Of a DNA stretch of 64,000 nucleotides, positions 42,441 through 53,984 are shown in pieces (position 1 is the stretch's first letter; each line of letters starts with the position of its first letter). The stretch is from assembly GCA_030762175.1 (NCBI GenBank), contig CM060842.1, forward strand, positions 48,496,001 to 48,560,000. Reading direction: 5' to 3'. A model generated the notes under the pieces. That model was not told where the DNA came from. It made no database searches and worked only from the letters and a program-made list of their open reading frames with translations. This DNA comes from Metallyticus violacea (lineage: Eukaryota > Arthropoda > Insecta > Mantodea > Metallyticidae). A program made the position numbers and the translations under genes.

Positions 42441-43153
42441 TCTACGCAGAAATAACAACTGGTTTAGAAAACATACGTAGTTTTTATACTTGAAATAAAA
42501 AAAACAAGCATAATAATACAATTTTATTTACAATCAAAGGATAACATAACGCATTTTTATATTCATCAAAGAACACTGCCATGACTTCAATCGACTACCA
42601 TTGAAAATTATAAAAACGCATTAGTCAATATATAAGTGTTAAATATTCTTAATGTTTTATCTAAAATAATAGAAACTATCTTTAGCGCTATCTTTAAGCA
42701 TTCCAATTTCATGCAGGTAAGAGCGCCATTCTTAGTAGAAAGCAGAAGAGAGTTTTGAAAATCGAAATAAGTAATCTTAAATGTTTTGTAAAACTTCCCG
42801 AAATGTTGAGAACGTCTAAACCGTTAAGTTCCTTTTTTTGTTTTGTTTTTGTTTTGTTTTGTTTTGTTTTTTTGTTTTTTGTTTTTTGTTATTACATTTA
42901 TAATATGAGTACATAAAACATGGTTTCGTGCAAGCCACTTTGTGTTCCTTAAGTCTGGAACCACAAATCAGATCATTGAAATAATTATTTAATCTTCTTT
43001 ACAGTAATTTCTGAAACCTGAATTGCTTTTAAATAAAGAAGAAAGTAGTATGTGACCCCCAGGCGGTGGGCGGTCACAATCCCTGGTACCAGTCACAGGT
43101 AACTGAATATGACCTTGAAGGTTAGGAAAGTCATAACCAACATGGCGATGAAC
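42441..43153. other. noncoding stretch with (TTTTG)n
   Basis: Includes a T-rich (TTTTG)n run at about 42833-42890. Otherwise unrecognised. Confidence 0.6.
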
Positions 43154-43192
43154 TTGAGGTTATTGACGTCAAAACGACGTTAATAGCCTCAA
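43154..43192. other. 17 bp-arm hairpin containing a cgtca-type palindrome
   Basis: Arms 43154-43170 (ttgaggttattgacgtc) and 43176-43192 (gacgttaatagcctcaa) pair over 17 positions around the loop aaaac. The two mismatched positions become G-U pairs in the RNA of one strand. It lies about 40 bases upstream of an ATG in a good context (gacgccatgg, 43234). Confidence 0.6.
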
Positions 43193-43473
43193 GGTTATAG
43201 CGCGTTTGATTTTGCGACTTCTTTGCTGACGCCATGGCTCGAAAGAGAAAACTGCGCTGCCGACCTCGGGAAACTTTTTATTTATTTGCTGTTTTATATT
43301 GGAGGTGCAATAAAATTGTGAAAATACAATACATAAGCAACTAAAACGAAATAGAGTAGCGTATCAATTAAACTTATGGCTGAACACTTCATGTTAACAC
43401 TTGAACGCCCGAGCTTCAAATTCCCCTAAATTGATCGCTACTACTTTCTCATGCATTTTTAATAATTTTCTCG

Positions 43474-43815
43474 CCGAAAACTATGAAATCTCTTGCGTAT
43501 CACCTTCTAATCTACTGTAATAGTATAGAGTGGACGCCTTTGTTTCTAAATTGCAAGCCATGTTTGAATCTAGTTTGCATTTAGCTTCTGGAATATTTGT
43601 ATATGTTTGTTTCTGCTCAGTATCACGTATTAAAACACTATTTTGACTCAGGCCGATAAAATTTCTTACATATCGCCTACCAGCCATCTGTAATGATGTA
43701 AAGGGAACAATGTGGCTTCTGAGCTGCAAATCAGGTTCTATCCAGCTTGAATCGAGCTTCTGGTTTCAGATATTTTTATGTTCGTAGTTTTTGCTCACGT
43801 ATCAAGTATATTTAG
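43474..43815. repeat. diverged tandem repeat, two ~165 bp units
   Basis: Unit 1 (43474-43640) and unit 2 (43655-43815) share an ordered set of blocks: tatgaaatctcttgcgtatc / gataaaatttcttacatatc, cttctg(g/a)..gc, gaatctag / gaatcgag, then cttctgg..atatttttatgt / atatttgtatatgt and tgctca(g/c).tatca.gta. Identity is moderate. No coding sense. Confidence 0.5.
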
Positions 43816-44302
43816 TACTTTATGTTACAAGGCTTCTTTGCCTATTCATTTAATTTGTTGGTATTTCAATGATGCATTCATTACTTTAGTTCATTCATTC
43901 TTTTGTTCATCTTTTATAGATTATCAGGCTAAATGGTTTTTAAGTAAAAGGGAGTTATTTCATTTTTATTTTAAGTATATGTCCATGTTTTCTTTGGTAA
44001 TTTGAAATATTTTATTATAGAAATTTATATTGCTCTATGCTATGCTCTAACAAATTATTTGTACAAAAAGACATGCTATACAAATACAGGTTATATCTAT
44101 AAGAGAGCTCTTATATTGAATAGTTTTTTGCTTTTATAAGAACGTTCTTTCTCTTTCTTCTTTCTCTTTTCTTTTTTCTTTTTTTTTTCCTTCCTCCATT
44201 TTTTTTACACATGTCATACTGCCTTCGGTTTGGTTTATCCTGCATAACCCTATTTGAAATGGCTTGCGTTTAGCGTACTTAGATCCTTCATCCCTATCAT
44301 CA
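43816..44302. other. noncoding stretch with pyrimidine-rich run
   Basis: A T/C-rich run lies at about 44146-44210. Nothing else recognised. Confidence 0.5.
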
Positions 44303-44603
44303 GCATCCCACCGCCACGGGTGGCCAAGGTCGTTAAGGCGGGATTTGTGAGCGGGAGGTCTGGGGTTAGAATCCCGCCAGGGCCGTCCTCCTTGACTGAG
44401 GTTTTTTCCAGGTTTTCCTCAGTCTTCATAAATGGCAAATGCCAGGTCGGTACCCTAAACTTAGGCCTGGAACGTTTCTTTCCTTAAAAAATCCTTTCCC
44501 AATATATAATTTCATTTCATGTATCATCAGTGTTCACCGCCTATGGTGCCTCAGTAGAAAAAAACGGGCGTAAAACACCATTCAATTTTTTTTCCTATCA
44601 TCA
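44293..44603 (+). mobile_element. SINE family B, full length, 10 bp target duplication
   Basis: The body 44303-44593 has a tRNA-like head (cgggtggccaaggtcgttaa, B-box ggggttagaatccc), ttttcctcagtcttcataaa, ttaggcctggaacgtttctt and tatggtgcctcagtag, ending in a T/A-rich tail. The flanks cctatcatca (44293-44302 and 44594-44603) are identical, which defines the insertion. Confidence 0.8.
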
Positions 44604-45993
44604 TAAATGAGTGACAGTGGTAGTAGTCGATGAAAGCTACGTGACAATGAAAAGCTAAGCCAAATTTTAAACTCGGATACAAGAGCTGATAAACGATGGC
44701 TCAAATATTGTGTTACAATGAGTGTGAAACGTGTTTCTTGTGCAGTGACGATTTTTGTCAGTTATAACTACGCAATACACGTTATAAGAAAGGTGGGTAA
44801 GGAAACAATCAATTGACCGCCTCCGGTAACCGATGGCAAATTTGCTATTATTGTAAAAAGTTACGCCTGAAAGAAAAAAATACTGGTAAGCTAAACCTCG
44901 TTGTAAGGGATTACAAGTCAGCAAACCATAGAAAAAATCCTCCAAAAACAGTGAAAACATGAACGCTCGAAAATCAAAAGTGGTCAATTGACCGTCATTA
45001 GGCGTTCTAGTGTTGATTAACGCAAGATTACATGCATATAGCACAGTTTTTAACATAGGGTGATGTTCCTTCAAATTCGTCGCAATTGTTTGAAGACATA
45101 TTGAAATGTTTTATATGGAGCTTATGACTTTTTGCTTAAATTTTAGTAATGTCCAAACGCCATCAACGTCCATTGAGTTGTGAATGTTTTCAATATAAAG
45201 ATAAACTACAAGTTTAAAATTTTCAATTTCACTTAATATTTCTGAATGGTTATCCCCAATTATATATTTGCCGATTATCTATTCATCTAGCAATTTTCGG
45301 GCAGCAACGTTTTGCCAGTTATGAGCAGACTGGCATTCGCAGAAATTATCTACCCTTGGTCTAGTAGCATTAGCGTTCAAAAGAACGCAAACGTGGTAAC
45401 GCTCATCTAGGAAACACTATCTTATTTTTGTTAATAACAATAAACATATATAATATTATAATGTGTTGTATACGTGTAAAATGACAAAAACCTTAATAAT
45501 GGTACTTAACAAGAGAGGCATTATAGCATTGCATGCACAGAAATACTTACGTCATCTACAAAGATATGAATAGTAAATATAAAATATGATATTGCAAGGA
45601 GGAGGTTGGCTAAAAACGAAGTATGATTGGCTGCAAGAAATAGTCATGTAAACAGTGGTTTTTAAAAATAAAACTATTTCTGATGGATTAAATATTAAGT
45701 AATCAAAGCTATTAATTATTGGATCAAAGATCAACTCGAATATTAATAACCAAGGCGCAATTGTTGTTGTTACTGACTGTAAGTACACTTGAGCAAGCGC
45801 TTGTAGAACGGAGATGAATAAATTTTGGAAGGTGTGGTTTATGGTAAAAGAGGAAACAGGTTATATGCAAAACGCGAAGTTGTACAGTAAAAATTAAGAG
45901 CGTTTACCTAATTGTTTTTGCGCGTTTAAAAAAGGTACAGGCTGTAGATTTTATGTTAGTTTATTAAACGCACAACACTTAAATAACATACAC
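44604..45993. other. noncoding stretch
   Basis: An open minus-strand stretch (44667-45074) shows no similarity I recognise. The motif tcaattgaccg occurs twice (near 44810 and 44985). No gene supported. Confidence 0.4.
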
Positions 45994-46570
45994 ATGAGGG
46001 TTGGTCCATAATTTTCTGGCCTAACCAATTTCTAGGTATGATAAAGACAAAAACTATATTTCAATTTTCAATATAGTTATCGTTTATTGCAATACACTTC
46101 TCACATCTTTGAATTAACATTTCAATCCCCCCCCCCAAATATTCAGAAGTGTTGTCTGCAAAATGGGCATAAACAGCATCCACCACTTCTTCGTCTCACT
46201 TAAATTTCCTTGATCGAAGGTCCTTCTTGAGTTTTAAGATGAGGAAATAGTCACTGGGAGATAGATATGGGCTATATGTTGGATGACCGATCTCCTTAAA
46301 GCCATGCTTCTTCACAGTTTCCTCTGCAACAAGGCTGTGTGTGAAGAAGGCGCCCACCATCACTCAACTTCCCTCGCCTTTTCTCTTTGATGGAAGCACG
46401 TAATCTGTGCAGTAGACCAGCATAGTGCTCACCATTTACTGTGATGCTCCTCTGCTTTAAGTCAATGAAGAGTATTCCTTCATATTTCCAAAAGATTGTG
46501 ACCATGATCTTTTTGGTTGACTGAGTGACCTTGGCCTTTAGTAGAGGACCATAATTTCATCTCTCGTAAC
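45994..46570 (-). mobile_element. mariner-like transposon, C-terminal part of transposase
   Basis: The minus strand encodes MVTIFWKYEGILFIDLKQRS, the second catalytic Asp region, and ITVNGEHYAGLLHRLRASIK. After a frameshift comes EIGHPTYSPYLSPSDYFLIL, the YSPDLxPSDYF region with the third catalytic Asp, and DEEVVDAVYAHFA. The D,D34D layout is recognisable, but the middle (the HDNAPxH area) is frameshifted. It is separated from its N-terminal part by a SINE. Confidence 0.75.
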
Positions 46571-46882
46571 GTCGGTATTGGTGGTGTAGTGGTGCCATAC
46601 TTGCCTTCTAAACCCAAGATGGCGGGTTCAAACCCTGCCAGGATTGATGGATTTTTCCGGACGTAAAAATCCTAACTATGGTTCCTTCGGAAGGGAAATA
46701 AAGCCGTGGGTCCCGTGTTGTACATTTACGCGCACGATAAAGAACCTCAAGCCTGAAAGAAGAGGCCTCTGAGCAAAATTTATCGGCCATTTCATGCCCT
46801 GAATTGAATGGGACGCTAATGACCTGAGCTGTTAAAGAGCGTCCATAAATAAACCAAAATAAAAAAAAAAATCTCCCGTAAC
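46559..46882 (+). mobile_element. SINE family A inserted in mariner, 12 bp target duplication
   Basis: The body is 46571-46870: A-box tggtgtagtggtgcc, B-box cgggttcaaaccctg, and a complete 3' body ending cgtccataaataaacc plus an A-run. The flanks atctctcgtaac (46559-46570) and atctcccgtaac (46871-46882) differ at one base. This is the most complete family A copy here and a useful reference. Confidence 0.85.
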
Positions 46883-47350
46883 AATGGTTTGCAGAACTTC
46901 TCTCTCGTTGCCACGGCAGAGCTCCAAAAATTCCTGACAACAGGTGACTCGTTGCTGCTTTTGGACTGAGGAAAGAAGTTAGGCACTAACCTTATTCATG
47001 TTTAAATGTTCATAAATATTTCGAAGGACTGTTGTTTTAGAAAGACCCACTTGCTGCTATATCTGTAACTTTGAGCCGCCGGTCTTTTATACTTTCTCCT
47101 TCCATAAGAGCGATATTTTCAGGAGTAAGCACATCCAAGGGCCGACCTGTACGTTCTTCGTCTTCAGCGCTTTCTTGTCCCTTTGGGAAAAAGTTTGGCC
47201 CAATCTTTTACGGTAGAATATGAGGGGATACTTCCCCATATAAACCATCCAGTCGCTGTTTAATTTCATTTGGAGTTAGTCCTTCTTTGGTGAAGAATTT
47301 AACAGCTGCACGAAACTCTATTTTGAAATGTCACAATCTTCTACACATAA
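46871..47350 (-). mobile_element. mariner-like transposon, N-terminal part of transposase
   Basis: Continues the mariner right of the SINE. The minus strand encodes CCQEFLELCRGNEREVLQTI, LFRNIYEHLNMNKV-like, and an upstream helix-turn-helix region with VYMGKYPLIFYRKRLGQTFS frames and REFRAAVKFFTKEGL. It is broken by frameshifts. With 45994-46570 it makes one mariner copy of about 1.05 kb once the SINE is discounted. Confidence 0.65.
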
Positions 47351-47712
47351 CCTTCTTTATACAACTATATCTCAACAATTGAACATAGCGTAGTGGAAGT
47401 AACAGCTGCAATTATCTACTTAACAGATAAGGTATGACACCAGATAAGGCCTTTGTGAAGACGATAATCCTTATCGGCAAGGTCGGAATCTTATGGACCT
47501 ACTCTCGCATGTGTTTAAAACCTATAACAAAATGTAAAGGGAGCGCGCATTGCGGAGGTATGTACTATGTACACATGGGTTATATTTAAAGTGATACATA
47601 GTGAATGACGAATGTGAGTGTATTAAAATGTAATAACGGACAATACAGTTTGCAGCGTTTACCGTACTCCTGTAAATATGTAATACGCTTAAATCATCCC
47701 ATATAGGTAGAA
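47351..47712. other. noncoding stretch
   Basis: Nothing recognised. Confidence 0.5.
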
Positions 47713-48361
47713 ATGTTAGATTGTCAAACACCATTTAATAAATTTAATTTACCTATAGATTTAGCTCTTGATTGGAAACTAACGTCTGAAGAGATTGACA
47801 TTGTTACAATGTATAGCATAATTGACGAAATGAATTCATATTTTACTAACAGTTTTATATAAGAATTTGGATGCGGAACGGCAATTGAAAGTAAACGAAG
47901 GTAGGAAAGTTTTGAAGAGGATTAAACGTTCGAGCAGGAGATCAGAGGAACGAACATTAAACATTAATCCCGAATGCAATTATAATTTTGCGGAAGTTGG
48001 AGGTTTATCGATAAACGGTCTGAGAAAAGTTGTTACCAAAAATGTAAATCAGCTAATTAATAAAATTAGACCAAAGTTTGGAAAAGAATGTAGAGGTTAG
48101 GTAAAGATATAAATAGAAAATTGGATAATGTTTTAGAAGATAATGAGAGGTTAAAGGAAATTTAGAAAAGGCAACGAATTTGGCACAAACTATGGGAAAG
48201 GCTTTGGAAACAAGAAAACTAATATAGGTAAATATATTGAAACAAATTATTGAGAATATTTACCTAGAATTTTTAGGATTAAAGGAACTGGTTACTAACT
48301 TAACAAAGGTAGGCGTATGCAACAATATAAAGAATACTAAGAGCAGCGAAATCGAATATTG

Positions 48362-48364
48362 TTA

Positions 48365-48395
<31 letters not shown>

Positions 48396-48411
48396 AATGA
48401 TGATGATGATG
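48362..48411. repeat. (TTA)n/(ATG)n microsatellite
   Basis: A run of tta followed by atg units, then a SINE fragment, then (gatgat/gatggt)n at 48519-48566. Confidence 0.9.
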
Positions 48412-48420
48412 GTTTTTTTA

Positions 48421-48518
48421 ATTGATTTATTTATGGACGCTCTTTAACAGCGCAGGTCATCAGCGTCCCGTTCAACTCAGGGCGTGAAACGGCCGACAAA
48501 TTTTGCTCAGAGGCCTCT
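48421..48518 (-). repeat. SINE family A, 3' fragment
   Basis: Reverse complement of the SINE A 3' body: tttatggacgctctttaaca, aggtcatcagcgtcccgttc and ttttgctcagaggcctc. It is inserted between trinucleotide runs. Confidence 0.75.
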
Positions 48519-48653
48519 CATGATGATGGTGATGATGATGGTGATGATGATGATGATGATGATGATGAGCTATTAGAGAAAAATGAACAGGAAGAATCGA
48601 TATTGGAAGCAGCATCGAAAGAAAATTCAGATTTTGCACATAATACAAAATGA

Positions 48654-49577
48654 GACAATTGTAAATATTTTTGTGAAGTGTTTATACTATAAATACATAT
48701 TTTTTCATTGGTTAATATAAATATATAAAGTAACTATTTTATTGACATTTTTTCACTTAAAACCATATCAACTCAATATAAGAATATATGAATTACTTAT
48801 ATTTTTATTGCATATAAATTTAGATTTAAAAAACACCAATTAGGCTTATTGTAGTGTCCACAGACTAACTAATATTATCCAAAGGTTTTTGCCTCAAAAT
48901 TGCCATAATTTTTTGAATGATAAGAATTTACATATAAATTTTTATAGATATTTTTACATTATTGTTTATATAAAGTAAAACTACTTTTTGTGAATTTTGG
49001 CGAGGCAATTGTAAAAAAAACTAAAACCAACATTGTGTGTTACAAATTTAATTTTTTGAAAATGACTGTAAGGCATGTTCGAATATTTATTTTTTATACA
49101 TAGCATAAACTATAATAAGTTAAAAAGAAATTACTTCCAAAACTGAGTTACTGCCGATCATTAACATTGCGTAACAAAATTTTGAAAAAAAAAAGTGAGA
49201 AGTTTTGGTTTTTGAATCATATATCACGAATTTTAGGCTTGGAGTATGAGTCGGACGTGAGGATGTTCGAAAGTTCTGTTATGAGAGTATTGCGGTGTCA
49301 CCCATCAGCATACCCATCTAACGTAGTTCCAGAGTTCGTTTTCAACGTATGAATGCACGAAGATGTTCCGGACCTGGAGTCGGTAAAAGACGAAGATGGG
49401 TGTGCTAGACGACAGACGGAGGAAAAATGTCAAATATTTTTTTTTCTCTAGAGATTCCCGTTATAAAACTTTTTGGAGTATTATATGCGTTGCAATACTT
49501 TTTTCCTTTACATTAGTCTATCTCAAATAAGTCAATTACGCCAGCAATTACAGCCTCAAAAGTAAAAAGTATCGCTT
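48654..49577. other. AT-rich noncoding stretch
   Basis: No feature identified. A plus-strand open stretch at 49167-49352 is not supported by similarity. Confidence 0.4.
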
Positions 49578-49978
49578 GAAGCATTTGATAAAGTCATAGA
49601 AAATCACGAATATCTTATTTTAGTTTGTACTCAGAACACTCCTGATAAGTATAATTACAGAACGGATGTATTACTTAATGAAAACTATACTACTGTACAA
49701 TAAATGAGCAGTCATTTTTAATACAATTTAAATTGTTGTCCAGCCTTAAATATGGGAACAGTCCTTCCTAAGCTATCTTAACCAGTGTTTTTTTAATGGT
49801 GTGCAAATTATCTTCATGTTACCGCTAGACATTGCGGTAATTTGACTGTATTAAGTAAAGCTAAATCAAAGTTGCGCAAACGCAAAGGTCAAAGCACAGG
49901 TCAAGGCTATGGTGAAAAGTATCTTCACGAACTTTTAAAAAACGCTAATTCAGAATTATTAAAATGCGTTTCGGAATG
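49578..49978 (+). pseudogene. two unrecognised coding-like blocks
   Basis: Block 1 (49578-49703) is an open 41-codon frame reading EAFDKVIENHEYLILVCTQN and ending in TAA. Block 2 (about 49855-49978) reads LSKAKSKLRKRKGQ, a basic patch, then EKYLHELLKNANSELLKCVS and a TGA. Block 2 is loosely like a small basic protein that accompanies polinton/adintovirus-type DNA elements. That is a weak resemblance by eye only. Confidence 0.2.
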
Positions 49979-50214
49979 AATAAAAAAAAACGTGCGCTTA
50001 TATTCGTCTAAGTGTATGAACTCATTATACAATATCATTATACGGATTCCTGGCAGACAAATCGTGCAGTGGACAACTGGGGACTTCGTCAGTTGAGCAA
50101 ACACTTACGTGTCTTGACATTGTTTTCAAAGTTCATCCAGATTAAACGCAGAAACGAATCAAAAGCAACATTCAGAACATTTGGAAGACCAATAAATGAC
50201 AGATGTAAAAAAAT

Positions 50215-50560
50215 GTAACTGCTACAGAAATAGAGGACGATCCGGCCGAATAGTGGAATTTTGCGATTGGGCTGGGCAACAATATCCTGTTGCAAAGGAC
50301 TGAAGACTGCCCCCAAAAAGTCCAGATTTGACATCGTTCGACTTTTGTCTGTGGGATCATTTGGAGAAATGGTGTATGCGGGGAAAATACCAAGCGCTCT
50401 CATCTGAGGGAATGTATCGTGGCGAATTATGCAACAAACACCATGGAAGACTGGAGAAATCCTCCTGAGTTATATAGAAAATGTACTGAACACGTTTTAT
50501 AACCTGGTCATTTTGTCTATGGTTCCAGAATTTTAGACACCCGCAGTTCATTCATGTCGA
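50215..50560 (+). pseudogene. IS630/mariner-type transposase C-terminal remnant
   Basis: The plus strand encodes RNRGRSGRIVEFCDWAGQQY and, after a frameshift, PPKSPDLTSFDFCLWDHLEK. The family normally reads PPRSPDLTPLDFFLWGxLK, which holds the third catalytic Asp. Further decayed sequence follows. Only the tail is preserved. Confidence 0.6.
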
Positions 50561-51229
50561 AAAATTTTTTGAACTATTTGGCTATAAAATTTCAATTTTA
50601 GAAGTGGATTTTAAATATTATTAATTGTTGTACGTAAAAAACACGAAGAAATCAGTATAAAAACAAGAGGCAAAACGTTGCGATGAGATGCTTATTTTTG
50701 ACACTATTTATAAAAGAGAATAAGAAGTTAATTAATGAGTCACTAAATGATAATGTGGGTAGGGATGAATGAATCATTACTCATCCCCCCCCCCCCAGGA
50801 CAACTTTCACTCTTCCAAGAAAGGCAACTTAAATTTAAAATGAATTTGTAACGTTTATCATGTAATCTTCAAAATATTAACTTATGCATTTATTCAAAAC
50901 TTTAGCACCACTTAAAAATATATAGTTCATTATAGGGCTGTCAATTGCAATAGTAAACAAAATAAAAGAGGGTTTTAATTTAGTAGAGTGTTTGTAAATT
51001 ATTTTATACCAAATAGTGCTGAATATAATAAATAATGGGCTGTTGTCCCTTATATGTCACTATAACTCGTAGTTAGAATCAGTACATTTACTGCCAAGAC
51101 TGTGGTTAAAACATGGACTGGGGACAAAAGCCAACTAAGGTGGCAAGCCTATCCTGGACAAAGGCAAGTTATGAAATTAGTTCTAGGTCTCAGTAACCCT
51201 CTTTCCACATCTTAATTTTCCTTAATCCA
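50561..51229. other. noncoding stretch with C-run
   Basis: A run of C (about 50786-50797). No gene recognised. Confidence 0.6.
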
Positions 51230-51580
51230 CATAAGAGGATTAAGGAAAGTAGTTGCATTGATAACTGAATATGGTCACTTCAGGAAACATCTACGAAAAC
51301 TGAGACTCTATAATGATGGAATCATTTGTAGAACGTGTAAACAGGATGGGGAATCTCCTTCACATACCCTCTTTGAGTGTCCATTCCTGGTAAGAAAGAG
51401 ACTTTCTCTATAACCAGGGAACACCTAGGAACGACGCTAACATTGGAATAAAATTGCTGCAATTTGTACAAGGAACAGGTTTTGGGAAAAAGTGAAGGCG
51501 TCTCTTCCTATGGAAGCACAATAAGCATCATAGGTTGACTTTCCGGAGGTTGTTTTAGACTCCAATAAACCCCCATTATC
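51230..51580 (+). pseudogene. non-LTR retrotransposon C-terminal end with CCHC-like motif
   Basis: The plus strand encodes ALITEYGHFRKHLRKLRLYN then CRTCKQDGESPSHTLFECPF. The Cx2C..Hx4C pattern after a GHxxxRxHL-like motif is typical of the C-terminus of jockey/R1-type retrotransposons after the RT. The 3' end follows within about 150 bases. Confidence 0.65.
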
Positions 51581-52599
51581 TAATCTAACCTATGTCACTA
51601 TTCCCCAGAATATTCCCGTTACTAGATACTGAATTCTTCCTGAGGCACCACCATTCATTCTGTCAAGATAATGAACATTTGTCGCTTGATAAGAGATCCA
51701 GTCATATCCCACATGGACTCACCTGTAGATCAGGGCTCCCTTTCAGCCAATGCAGACTGTTTATTCCAACATCTGCAATGGGCAGCATGGGAACAAGCAT
51801 GGTCATGTGTCATCATAAAAGTTGTCCTCCATCAGTTCAAAATGGACAGGGTATCTTTCCGGTAAAACACAGGCTCTAATACGTTCCCCTCCTCCCATTC
51901 CATATAATTTCATACCGCTGATTCTGTTGCAGGGTTGAAAGGGCCAGACGAGGTGGGTTAGCGGTACCTCCTTTGACGGATATTCCTCCGGTGTCGGGCT
52001 GCTCTGCCTGGAAACAATGTTACGTCCATGCCTCACCGACCGTGATTCCTGGCAGCCTCCCTCACACATCCTTTCCTCCCGGAAGTTCTCCTATTGAGGG
52101 CGCAGGCACAAATGGCCATCCCTTGAGCAGGACTGAAGTACCCAAATATCTCCTTCCGAAACTAACAGATCAATCCAATCCAAAGCATTCCCCAGGTGTC
52201 CTGCGCATTCTTTCCCTTCTTGAGGCTAAGTCTGAACTTATTGCTGAACAAAACCTGCCTGCTTCCTCCTTAGCTCAGTTTTGATGTCAACGAAAGAACT
52301 AAAGGCTTAAGAGTTACGCCTGGAGGTCTTAGCGATATTATATTTATTCCTAGCGTATTCCCCCTTATAGGAACAGGCTGCGCTTCTGAGCAGTTTCGTC
52401 GTCTATCACAGTTACACATTCGTTTCGAGGTTCCCTAACTGAAGAAAATTTCTCTTGGCCAAAGGAAGGTCTATCATACTCTTGATACGCTTGACAAACA
52501 AGCACTGGCCGCCAATTAAAATATTGTGAAGTTTTCACAAAACATTTCAAAAGTATATTAAAACATTTGTTCCTTTTACCTGTTTATGGGAGAGATGGG
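51581..52599. other. GC-richer unclassified repeat-like stretch
   Basis: 51592-52300 is open in several frames on both strands, but no protein family is recognised. The string gttgaaagggccagacgagg (near 51933) matches a segment of the SINE at 56470-56680, so part of this is probably an old repeat. Confidence 0.35.
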
Positions 52600-53130
52600 T
52601 GAATGGACAATTTGGAACGGAGGATAGGTTCAGTACTTGAGCCTTGCTCATGGCTGGTTCTTTGTGCCTATGTTCCACATAGAGACACAACCGACAGTTG
52701 GGGATGAGGTGAGAAAAAACCAGGCGGCTAAAATACGAACGGTGACGAAGCTGACGCAGACAGGGGTTCATACCACGTTTCTATATAGAACACCACGGCG
52801 CTGGTGTAGCCCTCTCCCCTTAGTTGCTCGAGGCTCTCAGAAAAGTGCTCCTTCATTCCAGACGCTAGGACAGAAACCTTTCCAAAGCACAAGCTACCAT
52901 CAAACCTCGCTAGTCCGTTCACTTAGCTCTGGCACTTTAGAATTAACGGAATGAAATGGTATGAAACGGGAGAGCGGAAAATTCACCGTGAAATGTAAAT
53001 ATACATCCCAAAATTTGCCTAAGTGACCAGGAGAAATCAAGAAAAAACCCAAAGTGAGGATAACCGGCCCAGTGGAATTGAACCCAGAATTCCAGTCTCA
53101 AGCGTTATCCCCTGAACCACACTACTCAGA
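52600..53130 (-). repeat. SINE family E, with tRNA-like head
   Basis: On the minus strand it begins at 53130 with an A-box-like gtggttcaggggataacgct and a B-box tgggttcaattcc, then a body ending near 52600. It shares ordered blocks with 42040-42440, including gacagaaacctttccaaagc and gccttgctcatggctggttc. Confidence 0.55.
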
Positions 53131-53984
53131 TATAGGAAAGAATTCTCTTACGACATGATAGCCGTTCATTTTGCTGATGGTGGTATCAAACGCTCAGAAA
53201 CCCTAGGCTTCCTCAAGGCGCCGATAAATTTACTTGCCCTACATGTACATTTTTTTTTTTTTTTTTACTTCATTCACAGGTCAGTTTGCTTGATTTACTT
53301 TTCTGCAGTGGTTTCTTTAAGAGGTAGCGATTGCTACGCTTACTAAATAAGTAGTCTACCAGTATATCCGTTCTGTTAGTCATAGAGTTGCTTCATCTTA
53401 AGCCGGTATTACAGAACGCTGTCAAGTCATTTGCTCTTGCCATTTTACGTGCAATACCCTGACAGTAACTCGCTAGTGCGATGAGGGCGAAATGACCGGC
53501 TAATCCTAGTCAGTCTGGGGTGACATGAACGTAACTTTCCATGGGATGTGGCTGATGGAAAGTAAGGAAGTGGCCCCTCTAGGTTGGTAGGAGGTTCACC
53601 CACTAATTAGTGTGTTGCTCTAGCATAGCTATTATCCTTATGGGTACCCATGGGTGAACATTACCAAACTTGCAAATTTAAAGATTCTTTCAAAAATGTA
53701 TCATAATAATATACTGGTCATTTTTTTTTTTTTTTTTTGTAGCTGCTGATATCACTAATGGTTAATTTTTATTTTTGTATTTTATTCATTCATTGATTTT
53801 ACTTTTGCAGGTCATTGTTTTAACTGTTCCATAAGATGCAGAACTTAATATGTTATAAAAATATTAACACATTAATTTCATGTTTAGAAAACAAATTAAC
53901 ATAGAGTTTTATTTTGTAATGCGTTTTCACAAAAATATTCTACACTTTTTAATATTACAGCTTTCATAATTTATATTTTTTAAA
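53131..53984. other. noncoding stretch with T-runs
   Basis: T-runs at about 53252-53266 and 53722-53739. 53400-53660 is GC-richer and unclassified. Confidence 0.5.

Larger units (their letters stand above)
47713..48653 (+). pseudogene. unrecognised broken coding region
   Basis: Four coding-like blocks follow each other with small frame changes. They are 47713-47862 (50 codons from an ATG, starts MLDCQTPFNK), 47867-48100 (Arg/Lys-rich, then NPECNYNFAEVGGLS), 48100-48230 (a heptad-like acidic and basic stretch, probably coiled coil), and an acidic Asp-rich tail that ends SDFAHNTK with a TGA at 48651-48653. A microsatellite and a SINE fragment sit inside the last part. Composition is coding-like, unlike the flanks. 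I do not recognise the family. It could be a decayed host gene, a transposon accessory gene or an old viral insertion. Confidence 0.4.

Noticed and set aside
43234..43344. Short ORF starting MARKRKLRCR after the 43.15 kb hairpin
   Set aside because: 36 codons with a good start context but no homology, donor or downstream exon.
44667..45074. 135-codon open frame on the minus strand
   Set aside because: No family resemblance. The opposite strand and the repeated tcaattgaccg motif hint at an old element, but nothing firm can be said.
51592..52284. Overlapping open frames on both strands
   Set aside because: Open frames arise from higher GC. No protein family is recognised and part matches a SINE body.
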